From Sycon ciliatum (lineage: Eukaryota; Porifera; Calcarea; Leucosolenida; Sycettidae), in contig NC_088647.1 of NCBI RefSeq assembly GCF_964019385.1, forward strand, positions 18,345,533-18,409,532: a stretch of 64,000 nucleotides of DNA, given 5' to 3'. Shown here one piece after another: positions 40,101 to 50,558 of the stretch (positions are counted from its first letter, which is position 1; the number at the start of each line of letters is the position of its first letter). The notes under the pieces are model-generated. The model made no database searches, had not been told where the DNA came from, and saw nothing but the letters and a program-made list of their open reading frames with translations. Position numbers and translations under genes: made by a program.

Positions 40101-42519
40101 GTCCTGTGGCACAGCGCTTCACTTGTTTGTGCGCACCGTAAAATACCATCATTTTTGCCAGTGTGGGGACACGTTCTAGCTCGCATAGTTGAAGAACGAG
40201 AGGACTCAATGTTGTCTGATTCGTTCCAATATGTCAGCTTTCATTGTAGTTTGATTTGGGGCTGTGCTAAGAGCTATCACAGCTACATGTGTAGTGTATC
40301 CACTCCAAACCCCATGGAGATTTCCGTCAAATTTGTCCTTGAATCGCAACTTGTACTCTTGACCCTTCCTTACTTTTTGGTCCCGTATATCCATAATCAC
40401 TCTACTCTAGTTTCTGCCGATCCCGCGTACCCGCACGCTGTGTTCTCACTCACCGTATTGCGTGGTACGATAATGTTGTATTTTCCTATGCCGCGTACCC
40501 ATTTTTGGCTTAACTTCTTCTCCCTTTTTATGCATTCTCCCTTCGACAAGAAGTGCTTTTCTTCCCTTGGTAGTTAGAAGACGGTTGTCGTTTTTTCTCT
40601 CTGAACTTCAGTTTATTCATGTAATTCTGGTGCCCCTGGCTTGCTGTGTCGTGTGGTGTTGGATGTGAGGAATCTGCATGCTTTCCGAAGATTCCCACAC
40701 ATGTACATGTATCGAAACCAAGTACCAACAGGAGAGTAATCATGGAGAAAAGTACCTATCGATAATGCGTGCGCCCAGGGTTTTCTGGCAAATTCACTAG
40801 CTCAGCAAATTCACTAGCTCATGCAGCTATTCCATCCTTGCATTGTTCTGAACGCCGAGGGCTCTAGCGAGTTTATGCAACACCTAACAGCCAAAAATCC
40901 AATAAGTTATGACCAAAGCAGCAGCAGAGAAGTACAAGTAATATAGATACGTGAATTTACCAATTTTAGGCAAATTTTGACAGTTTTTTTGGATTTTTCT
41001 CCAGAATATGCACGGTGACCCCTATTTTCGCCACGGTAAACCTGTTCCAACCTACTTATAGAATGTATTTGAAGTATCCACATATGGGGCAAACTCAAAA
41101 ATAAGCTGCAAAAAATATTCAAAGTTTCATTTTTTGCGTCTTTTTGTTCTTCTCCAGAAAATGACGACCTGGATCCCATCGTCAACCAAAGTGTACATTT
41201 TTCGATGTTGATATCATCTTAGTCAATACCTCGAACAGTCTGTATAATTTTATGTCATATGTTCTGTCCTAACTAGTGTTATGGACGATTTCTCATCAAT
41301 TTTCGGATTTTGCGATATTTTGTGTTATCAAGGAAAATAATTGTGTTTTTGGCAAGACCTATTCAGGCAATTGAAAAACTGATGTTACTAAGCGAAAATA
41401 TAAGGCTGTACCTATTCAAACCTGATGTCAGATTGGGCTGATGTTGAAATTAAATTTTTGGGCCTAACTGTCCTGAACCCCTTTATACCGAAATAGAGAG
41501 CTCGAGCGGTCATGCTTGCAGCACCATCATTCGTTCGTAAACGCACTTTGCAACAACATTTTGGTAGATGTTCGGCGATTCTCCAAGGAACCCTCCCAAA
41601 TCGGCGAAAAGCTTAGCGATTTTTTGATAAGTCTCGTTTTTCGGCGAATTTTTCGGCCGGCCGATTTGGAGAAAGCCTACTGCACATACGTACACCAGTC
41701 ACCTGGTCATCGTGCCGGCCCTGCGCGGCCTGCATTTTGCATACAAATCCCCGTCTTTGTGGTCCACTTTCACGACAATAACACACACAGAAGTCTCTGC
41801 TGTGAGCACGGTGGCTCGGCAATGGCGCTGTGAGCACGGTGGCTCGGCAATGGCTTTATTTATTGATATATCCTCTTCCTGATTTTTTTTCATAATTGGA
41901 TGCATAGAGATAAGAAAAATAAGCACAAGATACTGCTGCTAGTCGCACAGCAAAGCACACAGAAACGACAAGATGTTACAATGAATGTAACAACACCCGT
42001 CCAAGCTAAAGGACCTACATCCCTGCCCCAGGACGGTATCTTGAAAAAACCCACACACTCACCACACGGTCATCATCCAGCTTCAGTTCAATCACAATAC
42101 AGTAGTATTCTTCCCATGCAGATTCAATTGAACTCCCCTGGCACTAGCTACATGTATACAATCTGAAGCTGTACGTAACCATACAAAGGGCCGCGACGCA
42201 CACACCACCCCTACGTTTTTAAACTAAAAAAGAAAAGCAGTCGTAACTGCCACAGCCACACGGCCAATAAGAAAGCCGATAAGATTATATAAACACATAC
42301 CCAGAAGTCAGGGGTGGGAGGGTGGGATACAAACTGCACCAACGAAAAGCCACTGCGAAGTGACAGGAATGCGGTCAAGCACAACATTTTTGCTGAAGCA
42401 AAAAGGGGAAATCCCCAAATCAGTGCGATTTTACATGAGCCCCGAATGTTCAAGTAACCCACAAAGACACAAGCTTTCCTTGGCAACTCTCTTTGGCCGT
42501 TGGAAAGCGTACCATCTAC
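40101..42519. other. Non-coding stretch, nothing recognised
   Basis: AT-rich, no domain-bearing ORF. A 27-bp unit GCTGTGAGCACGGTGGCTCG... is tandemly doubled at 41800-41853. Confidence 0.5.
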
Positions 42520-42521
42520 TA

Positions 42522-43204
42522 CTACAGTTGCGCTCGGTGAAATCCGGCCTGAAGACGGAAAGGCGGCGCCGCGAAGCCAGCTCCCATTACATCACAAGCG
42601 ATTTGTGTGTACGAACTCAACTGTACGCACCTCGTGTAAAAGTTCGGAGTGCACGTGTAAAAAAATAAAAACATTTCGAAATGTCTTTCCTGTTTCATTC
42701 GCCTCGCGAAGTACAGCTCAAGATCAAGAAGAGATAGAGAAGAAGGACATGGCCATTCCCAATGTGTGGGCTCCTCTCAAGAAGAGAATAATTCCACATC
42801 GCTGCGAGAATGCTGACCAGCTGGTGCAGGCACTACACCTGGAGTGGGACTCGTTGGCTCCTGACACGGTTTCCCCGCCATACGTGGAGTCAATGCCACG
42901 TCGTGTTGAAGCCCTAATCGAGGCAGACGGTGGCCACACAAAATATTGAAGCCCTGCTGCTCTGTGTATGAAATAAACTGCTCCGAAACGATCTCCGTCT
43001 TCTTTACTTGTGCTGAACAGTGAACTGAAATGAATGTTACACTTGTCTTTGTTTGGCGCGGTTTTTTACACTTTGAAGTTTGGTACAGTTCATACGGTAC
43101 ACGTGCACACTAGCACTTGTACACCTTTGAGGGCGTCAAGGGCCGCATCAGTACTGGGCGTCAGTTATGCACTTTGGGCCGGATTTCACCGAGCGCAACT
43201 GTAG
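42522..43204 (+). mobile_element. Internally deleted Tc1/mariner-like element, 683 bp, TA TSD
   Basis: TIRs of about 28 bp: CTACAGTTGCGCTCGGTGAA and its exact inverse at 43177-43204, flanked by TA (42520-42521, 43205-43206). It encodes only the transposase C-terminus and has an AATAAA at 42972 behind the stop. Confidence 0.85.
42750..42949 (+). pseudogene. Tc1/mariner transposase C-terminal fragment
   Basis: PNVWAPLKKRI, ADQLVQALHLEWDSL, VESMPRRVEALIEADGG and final TKY match the end of Tc1-type transposases (N.WA.LK.R...SM..R..A.I...GG.TKY). The DNA-binding domain and the DDE catalytic core are absent. Confidence 0.85.
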
Positions 43205-43370
43205 TACTAGTACATGTAGTAGGGCACGGTCAGGTGTGTAGCAAGAAGGACCCATGGCCATGAGTGTGTGTGATCCCCGGTACGGCGGTAGCCTAATCGG
43301 TAGGGCACTGTCCCGGAAAGACAGGGGTGCTGGGTTCGAATCCCGCTCGTGGATCCTTCTTTTGCAACAT

Positions 43371-43403
43371 TGGCGCCCAACGTGGGGCTCGAACCCACGA
43401 CCC
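43371..43403 (+). other. Extended tRNA-Lys primer-binding site of the mini-element
   Basis: TGGCGCCCAACGTGGGGC is the classical primer site complementary to the 3' end of tRNA-Lys including CCA. The match continues through the T arm (TCGAACCCACGACCC), 33 nt in all as compared with the tRNA-Lys(CUU) sequence known to me. A normal primer site is about 18 nt. Confidence 0.7.
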
Positions 43404-43493
43404 ATCGTACCCCCCGCGAGCTAGGTACGGCGTGAGGACACAGCCTGTTGGGGCGGGGGAGCAGTGTAGCAAGAAGGACCCATGAGTGTGTGT

Positions 43494-43566
43494 GATCCCC
43501 GGTAGCCTAATCGGTAGGGCACTGTCCCGGAAAGACAGGGGTGCTGGGTTCGAATCCCGCTCGTGG
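43494..43566 (+). ncRNA. tRNA-like cloverleaf inside the mini-element's right LTR
   Basis: A 73-nt fold: acceptor TCCCCGG with TCGTGGA (6 of 7 pairs), D stem GCCT/GGGC, anticodon stem CTGTC/GACAG (perfect) with loop CCGGAAA, five-base variable loop, T stem CTGGG/CCCGC (4 of 5 pairs) with loop TTCGAAT. The A box (TAGCCTAATCGG) and B box (GGTTCGAATCC) fit an internal Pol III promoter. The loop would give anticodon GGA, but base 33 is C rather than the invariant U and the variable arm is too short for tRNA-Ser, so it is probably not a working tRNA. The left LTR copy has 8 extra bases in the acceptor arm. Confidence 0.65.
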
Positions 43567-43683
43567 ATCCTTCTTTTGCAACAGGTGGATCTTGAAAGTG
43601 CTACCTCACAGCATAGCAATGGCATAGCAACAATTTGAAAAATTCAAAAACTGGATCCACCTGGATCCAGTTTTTGTATGGAT

Positions 43684-43728
43684 CAGGGAGTCGTAAAATA
43701 CCATAATATGGTATTTTACGACTCCCTG
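43684..43728. mobile_element. 45-bp palindromic hAT-like micro-insertion with 8-bp TSD
   Basis: Two perfect 22-bp arms (CAGGGAGTCGTAAAATACCA...) around a single central base, flanked by GTATGGAT at 43676-43683 and 43729-43736. Same outer arms as the other two family members. Confidence 0.8.
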
Positions 43729-44018
43729 GTATGGATCCAAGCACATTTCAAGCGATCTTACTCACCGCAAGGTGATGTAGCCAGTGAAACTGACTGATTT
43801 GGCTAGTGGGGGCGTGGTGACAACTGTTGCCAGTGTTGGCGAAGTAAAAGTCGCACCTGCATACGACATGGGCGGGTTGCTATGGACCCACATACTGAGG
43901 CAATAGCAAAGTCACACCTTACCAGGGACCCTGCACCTTACATTGTAGTGGATCCAAAATAGAAATCTGATGTCAACTTACTACTCCCAGGCCGTTTTTG
44001 ACGTCATCACTTTCAAGC

Positions 44019-44198
44019 TATAGTAGGGCGCAGTATAGTAGGGCGCAGTATAGTAGGGCGCGGTATAGTAGGGCGCAGTATAGTAGGGCGCAGTATAGTA
44101 GGGCGCAGTATAGTAGGGCGCAGTAGAGTAGGGCGCAGTATAGTAGGGCGCAGTATAGTAGGGCGCAGTATAGTAGGGCGCAGTATATTAGGGCGCAG
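44019..44198 (+). repeat. Minisatellite, 12 units of 15 bp
   Basis: Unit TATAGTAGGGCGCAG, 180 bp, only three single-base variants (one CGCGG, one TAGAG, one TATATT). Confidence 0.95.
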
Positions 44199-44356
44199 TC
44201 ACCCAGTTTCGGTGGAAGTGCGCGAGAATAAAGGAGGAAGGGAGCGTCTCACTCTCACTCTCAGCTTCCTCGGGCAGACTCCCTGTCACTGAATGTGATG
44301 ACTGTCAGTGGAAGTGGCAACGAAATGCGATAGTCTGCCTCTCACTCTCTCAGTTA

Positions 44357-45767
44357 AAGGGGAAGTCCGGTGAAAAATTTAAATTTCACAGTCCGTAGAG
44401 TTCGGGGCGCTGAGTCGAATGGTCTTTGTCCGAGGAGGCTGCGGCCTATGGTTCGTCAGATACGCCCAATCGAACATGTGCGGATTTGAGCGCGCCTCAC
44501 CCAGATCCAGGTGATGACGTCACAGCGTGCAGCCAGGTGGCCACACCATCTAGATGTGTACAAAAACGGCCATATTCGGAGCGCGTTCGATTGGGGAACC
44601 GTTTGTCGCAGCTTCTTCGGACCAAGACCATTCGATTCAGTGTTACAAACACTACGTACCCTGTGATTTTCAGCTCGGTAAACCTCGAGGTTATACCGTA
44701 TTTTAGCCGTTTCCGAGTTGGACTTTTTCCGTCGACATGCACTGGCCTCTATCTACGGCTCTAGCAATGCGCTGCGTGCATGCTACCTGTAGTGTAGTCA
44801 ACAAACTCATCACACACGGAACTACTCCCGCACTGCCATGCTGGGGTAGGTACAACAAGACTCGAGTCACAAGACTCAGAAAACTAGTCAACACACGGAC
44901 TTGTCATGTACTACACTCGTATCAGTCGTGTAGTCAGAGAACGAGCGTTTCTCCTTGCCGGTGGTGGTTGTGCTTTGAGAAAGAAAATTTTAGTTTTCCG
45001 CTCCCGCCTCATTATTTTATGCTACAGCGATGAGTGCACAACCGTGACAAGTGACAAAACAGCGAACAGCTCCCGGACCTAGAACTTTCAGATCCCGTAG
45101 CGTTGCGAGCGAAGAGTCGTGCACGTAGTTCAAAGAGCCTGCACTGTTCTCCAATTGAGTGTCCGAAATACGCCAAGTTCGCACCAAAACATCACCATGT
45201 GGCAGGTTACTGGAGTCTAAGCGAATCGGTATGGAACAACATTTAGTCTTAGAGCACTCGCATCACTCTTCTCCATTTTGGCGACTCTGCTCTCCAGCGA
45301 GCTGATAATTATATCGGCTTCGTCTGCAATAGCTGCTGCTTCTTCATCAGTCGGAAACTCAGTAGCGCTCACTCTTGACCGACCCGCGCGGCCATTTCTT
45401 CAGCTGAATACCGAGGCTCTCAGCCCCAGACCGAACTCATGAAGGTCAGCCATGGCTGCATCCTCACTCTCACAAGGAGTTACGTCTTCGGAGTCGCTTG
45501 CACCACCTACTATGGGTCGCCAAATCATTTGAAATAGCACTGACACTATTGCTTTCACGCACTCCTTTTGACCTAGCTGCACGCTATGACGTTGCGGAGG
45601 GTGTGGCGCGGCCGCATGACGTCATGGCGCAGCCCCCGAAACTCAGTTTTTCAAACGGAAATATCTCGAGAACGCTTTGTCGGGGACATGTGGGACCAAC
45701 ACCATTCGACTCAGCGGCCGAAACTCTACCAACCCTGAAATTTAAATTTTTCACCGGACTTCCCCTT
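44357..45767. mobile_element. 1.4-kb non-autonomous DNA transposon with long TIRs
   Basis: Ends AAGGGGAAGTCCGGTGAAAA and its inverse at 45748-45767, flanked by TA. Similarity of the arms continues about 70 bp inward (GCTGAGTCGAATGGT). Short ORFs inside have no recognisable domain. Superfamily uncertain; TA favours Tc1/mariner. Confidence 0.75.
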
Positions 45768-45896
45768 TAGCACTGGCCGTGGCAGGTTGCAGGTCCAAAT
45801 CGCCAGATCACTCTGACTCTGACTGACATCTGATTATGTTGGCATGGGGCGTCTCAGCCTCCGAGACTGTCTACCTGGTCTACAACCAAGAGTACA

Positions 45897-46152
45897 TGAA
45901 AACCAGAGTGTGCAGCTCGGATGGGTTGCTGTCACGGCGAAATTCCGTGATTACATCATTTTAGTGATGTAGTGCGTACAAGCAGGATTCAAGCAGGTCT
46001 CTTTCTGCACAACTGCAGCTCAGTTGTACGCACTACGCCATTTCCCGCCTCAGATCTGGGCCAAATATGATGTAATCACGGAATTTCGCCGTGACAGACA
46101 CCCATAGCAGAAAAGGCACCAAGCTGCACACTCTGGTTTTCATGTACTCTTG
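45897..46152. mobile_element. CAAGAGT-family MITE, 256 bp, 7-bp TSD
   Basis: TIR CAAGAGTACATGAAAACCAG with inner inverted arms around CACGGCGAAATTCCGTGA. Flanked by CTACAAC at 45890-45896 and 46153-46159. Confidence 0.8.
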
Positions 46153-46571
46153 CTACAACCAACCATGCTCCATGCATGGTCTACTGCCAGTCAGTAGGCA
46201 GTACGTGTGGCTGTGTAGAACCTCTGCCAGTGTCGCTAGCCCTACACTACATGTATAGTACAGACTACAGTCTACAGTCTACAGTCATGCAGTACACTGT
46301 ATACAGGCTACACCGTACACGTACACGGCTACAGCTCAAGGAACGGTTGCCCAGACTACAACTAATACTTACACACACAGTACTCAGTAGATCTACAACT
46401 ACAAGTACAATCATGTACAACTACACGTCAAGCCAGTACTGCAGACGGTAGTACTACTACTAGGCAGTACTGCCAGTAGAGCCTAGAGCAGTAGAGAGGT
46501 GTCCGGCCTGCACTATGCCGGAATCATTCCCTCTACGTAAAAAATTGTCCCACCAGGCAGTGCTCCGAGTT

Positions 46572-46993
46572 TGAGGGCATGTTCGATTGGTAGGATCGGG
46601 ATCCCGATCCACCGGATCCACTGGATTCGCACCCTTTCTATTGGTTGAATCCGGATCCGGATCCTTCGGATTTGGATCCGGTCAACCCACCTCGGGGAGC
46701 AGGGTTGATCGGATCCAACGGATCCAAATGTGACCTTTGTGCGTATATGGCGGGTAAAAATCATTTTTGTACACATTGTGGTACGCACACGTGGATGGAG
46801 ATGGAGCTTGTTGACTTTTTGTACGACGCACGCGATGAGTACGACGTTCACCCTTTTGGGTGCCTTGTGAGCGCCATTTTCAACATGGCAACAGTCAAGG
46901 TCCAAGATAAAGTGTTCAGTTGAATCTGAAGGATCCGAGGGATCTGAGATCTGGATCCCGATCCCGATCCTAAACCAATCGAACATGCCCTCA
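46572..46993. mobile_element. MITE immediately upstream of the TRIM gene
   Basis: TIRs GAGGGCATGTTCGATTGG and CCAATCGAACATGCCCTC, extended by imperfect inverted GGATCGGGATCC arrays. About 422 bp; the TSD was not resolved. Its right end is about 38 bp before the TRIM start codon, so it must overlap that gene's 5' UTR or promoter. Confidence 0.7.
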
Positions 46994-47030
46994 GTCAGTT
47001 CAATTAATATCTACATCGTTCGATGAGACC

Positions 47031-48884
47031 ATGTCCTCGGTAGTGCAGTGTGGTGGTTGTGGGTCGTCCACGACCACTCTAAAGTTTGTTTCATGTTTGC
47101 ACGCACTGTGTGTGCCGTGCCTGCAGAACAGCTTGGGATTTGATGGCTGCATAAAGTGTTCACAATGTTTGTCCGCTACGCAATTGCCTGTTGGTACACA
47201 GCCGTTACGATCGCTACCCAATGTCGTTCAAGAAAAAGATGTAATTGGAGCGACTGGACAACTGCAGCGGAGTCCTGTTTCACCAACGTGTGATGAGTGC
47301 TGGGATGACACAGCGGCTACAGTAGTTTGCGAGATTTGTGACGTGAAATTTTGTGAGTATCATGGCACAGGTCACCTGAGATCAAAATCAGGCAGAGGCC
47401 ACACTATCAACCCACTGTCTGCAGCATCCATCACAGAGACTGGGTCAACAAGCAGTGGCAGCAGCAGTGGCAGAGTGGTCCAGCATAGATGTGCTCTACA
47501 CACGAATGAAGTGCTGAAACAGTTTTGCTTGGATTGCAATCAGCTATTGTGTTCACAGTGCATACATACTGGGGCACACAGACATGATGAACACAAGGTG
47601 ATAGATATTGCCAGTGCTGCACAGAACACTCGTGACACACTTTCCACTAAGCTGAGCTGTTGTACATCAGAATGTGATGGTGTTGTCAGCAGTGCCATAG
47701 AGACCGTTGAGAAGAGCATTCGAATGGTACACAGTCAAACAGAGTATGCTTCAGAGAAGGTTTCAGTTTTCTTCAAGCCACTGATAGAGGCTGTGAAGAA
47801 ACGAGAAGACTGTCTTCTAGCCGAGCTCGATCAGCTGAGGATAAAGAAACTGGAACTTCTGGAGAAGCAACTACACCAACTTCAGGAGTGTGTGTCGAAA
47901 GGAGAGAGTGCTGCCAGCATTCTGCAGTCGTTTGAGGATGATGTTGAGCTTCTCCGTGTATGGTCCTGGGTGGATGCGTCTATCGTGAAAACCATGAAAA
48001 CTGCGGAGGACGAGAAAGAGCCATGTGTCACCAGTGGCATTGTGTTTGGCACGACGGACACCACATCACTACTCAATGACATCAGCAAGACGGGAGCAGT
48101 GGCGGATGTTGCTGATGGCACACTGAAGAGTCCCGACAATGCACTTCTTAACGATCATTTGAACATCTCTATAGAGCTACCAGACAGTGCTGTCCCAAGT
48201 ATCGTGGAGCAAGAGCAACTGGAAAACATTGGACTGGAGATATCAATATCCGGTCTCGATGAGGACACAACCACCATGTGCACACAGCTTACACCTGCTA
48301 CCGGAAAAATACAGGCCCGAAATACTCCATTGCAAACTGGCCACTACAACATCTCAGCCAAGATTGGCTGTGTCCATCTGAAGGGTAGTCCACAGAGGCT
48401 GGTGGTGTCGGCGACTCCGAGGTTTGATGGAAATCGCTGTGGTAGCCGGTTGATTATCACCAATGATGGTCGCTCACTGAGTAATACCAGTGCCGGTGGT
48501 GGTTGGTCATCAGCATGTACCACACCTATGGCAACTGATACTGGTAGCAGTACACTGAAGGTGAGGATTGACAAGACCGCCAGTGGTCACATCTTCCTCT
48601 CTGCCTGTTCATCCAGTAATCCAAACCTGGAACACTACCAACAGGACAACACACAGTGTTTTGGTTGGTACGGCTATAAGGCTAAGGCCCACCATACCGG
48701 CAGAGCCCTTGGTCAACGCTGGCAAACTGGTGACGTCATTCATCTAACCGTTGATCATGATCGTCACACTCTCACTGGTAGACACGAGAGAACGGGCGCC
48801 ACAGAAACCATCCCGAACGTCCCAGGTAACCTGTACTGGATTGTCGCACTCTACGACATGGGTGACAAAATCACTCTGATTTGA
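47031..48884 (+). CDS. TRIM-family protein: RING, two B-boxes, coiled coil, filamin-like and SPRY-like domains
   Basis: A single uninterrupted ORF of 617 aa. The N-terminal RING finger is C7-x2-C10, C22-x-H24, C27-x2-C30, C43-x2-C46. B-box 1 starts at C87 (CDECWDD...CEICDVKFCEYH) and B-box 2 follows around 152-193 (HRCALH...FCLDCNQLLCSQC...HDEH). A heptad-rich region around 220-300 (LLAELDQLRIKKLELLEKQL) is the coiled coil. Residues about 395-460 look like a filamin/Ig repeat (GLEISISGLDED...GHYNISAKIGCVHLKGSP). The C-terminus (about 465-617) has SPRY-like signatures: FGWYGYKAKAHHTG, GDVIHLTVDHDRHTLTG, YWIVALYD. By family knowledge this is a RING E3 ubiquitin ligase whose C-terminal domains recruit substrate; the substrate is unknown. 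The lack of introns, unlike both other genes, suggests a retroposed or lineage-expanded TRIM gene. The ATG lies only about 38 bp downstream of a MITE. Confidence 0.88.
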   Translation: MSSVVQCGGCGSSTTTLKFVSCLHALCVPCLQNSLGFDGCIKCSQCLSATQLPVGTQPLRSLPNVVQEKDVIGATGQLQRSPVSPTCDECWDDTAATVVCEICDVKFCEYHGTGHLRSKSGRGHTINPLSAASITETGSTSSGSSSGRVVQHRCALHTNEVLKQFCLDCNQLLCSQCIHTGAHRHDEHKVIDIASAAQNTRDTLSTKLSCCTSECDGVVSSAIETVEKSIRMVHSQTEYASEKVSVFFKPLIEAVKKREDCLLAELDQLRIKKLELLEKQLHQLQECVSKGESAASILQSFEDDVELLRVWSWVDASIVKTMKTAEDEKEPCVTSGIVFGTTDTTSLLNDISKTGAVADVADGTLKSPDNALLNDHLNISIELPDSAVPSIVEQEQLENIGLEISISGLDEDTTTMCTQLTPATGKIQARNTPLQTGHYNISAKIGCVHLKGSPQRLVVSATPRFDGNRCGSRLIITNDGRSLSNTSAGGGWSSACTTPMATDTGSSTLKVRIDKTASGHIFLSACSSSNPNLEHYQQDNTQCFGWYGYKAKAHHTGRALGQRWQTGDVIHLTVDHDRHTLTGRHERTGATETIPNVPGNLYWIVALYDMGDKITLI

Positions 48885-50159
48885 CATGTTTGTTTAGTAA
48901 ATGTTTCGCTTTCCTTAAGGACAATTCTAGATAGCTGAGTTAGTTGACTAGATCTTATCATCAATACGCCTAGCATTGTACCAGTATCTGTATAGTCATC
49001 AACACTAATGTCAGCAGCCATCAGTGTCAGTACCAGGATCAGGATCAGCATCAGTGCTGTCAGATTCACCCAATGCATAATACCGTTCCAAGTTCAGTTA
49101 CATGAGCATGTACATGTAAAGTGAATATCAGTGCTGTCAGATTCACCCAATGCATAGTGCTTCCAGGTACAATTGCATGAGCATATACATAAATAAGGAA
49201 GTTGTTTGCTCCCACCCTGGAGCTAGCCCTTTCCCTACCTGATCCTTATCAAATTATCGCGAAGGTCGCTACCACTATTTCGTACGTGCTTTACTGATAG
49301 TGGTATCTCTGGATGGTTCCTCCGTGTACATACGTTTCGTCTATCAACTTTGTGAAGTGACGTCACGGTATTGTACATGTGACAATCTTGGTTTTGGCAA
49401 TACGATATGCATAACACATCCCACACACTCATCATTTCGAAGACCTTGGGTTCTGTCTTGCGTTGCGCGAAAGGCTGCCAGTGCATTATTCTTGTATTGC
49501 GTGATCACATTGGTATTGTCTATAAAGTCACAGTGATCGGCTTCAGAGCAATGCTTGTTTGTTTGATGACCCGCACCCTGTGGTGTTCGCGGTGCCTGTG
49601 GTGCAGTACCCTGCAGTGGTAAAAGGGTTTTAAAGGATCATCTACTGATCTACATTGTAGCGTTGCAGCACCGGTATTTCAGGTGATCCGGCCAGATGAG
49701 AAACTTGACCGAAAAGTGAATATTGCCTGGTTGATCTGGTATGTAACAGGGTGCACGAACTGGGTGGGTCAACGCCTTTCCTGAAATATTAATTTATAAT
49801 GTCCCGCCATGGCTGAACTAGCCCTTGGTGGAAACAATGCTAGAATAATTGGCGGATTCTGCTCGAAAAGCACTGTGAAATTGGCAGAACTATGCAACCC
49901 TTATGGCAGGCACTTGCTCTATTTCTTTATCCGCATACCAAACATACCAAACATGCATGAGCACACCAGAAAAGTACCAAATTTCTTACAAATTTTCTGC
50001 CAGCATTATCCACCAGCTAGGCCAGACCGGCCGGACCGGGTGATACGACCCAGGTCCTGGGTTGTAGAGCATGGTGGCACTGCACATGACATAGACCTGC
50101 GCAAAGCTATGCAATCGTCATTCTATAGCATATACATGTCTCTCTCTCTACCTATCTCC
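48885..50159. other. Region after the TRIM gene, no gene seen
   Basis: No AATAAA within 150 bp of the TRIM stop. A local duplication of TATCAGTGCTGTCAGATTCA-like sequence occurs at about 49043-49075 and 49124-49157. 49845-50000 reappears imperfectly at 51157-51530, so it is a dispersed repeat. Confidence 0.5.
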
Positions 50160-50502
<343 letters not shown>

Positions 50503-50558
50503 AAAGTGGTGACTAAAAAATCCCAGCGCTAGGGTCCTAAGGTTGCACCAGACGGCAC

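Larger units (their letters stand above)
43237..43583 (+). mobile_element. 347-bp LTR mini-element (TRIM-like) whose LTRs each contain a tRNA-like sequence
   Basis: Left LTR 43237-43369 (133 bp), internal region 43370-43464 (95 bp), right LTR 43465-43583 (119 bp). LTRs start TGTAGCAAGAAGG and end CTTCTTTTGCAACA, which are inverted partners. The flanks carry the 4-bp duplication GGTG (43233-43236, 43584-43587). A tRNA-Lys primer site follows the left LTR after one base and a G-rich tract (GGGGCGGGGGAG) precedes the right LTR. There is no coding capacity, so it must use another element's enzymes. The LTRs differ only by 6-bp and 8-bp extra segments in the left copy. The right LTR contains a 73-nt cloverleaf (43494-43566) with A and B boxes. 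The insertion abuts a Tc1-like element that ends at 43204. Confidence 0.82.

Noticed and set aside
43250-43360. Two functional tRNA genes (43250-43350 and 43480-43575)
   Set aside because: They are parts of the two LTRs of a mini-element; base 33 is not U, and the left copy's acceptor arm is disrupted.
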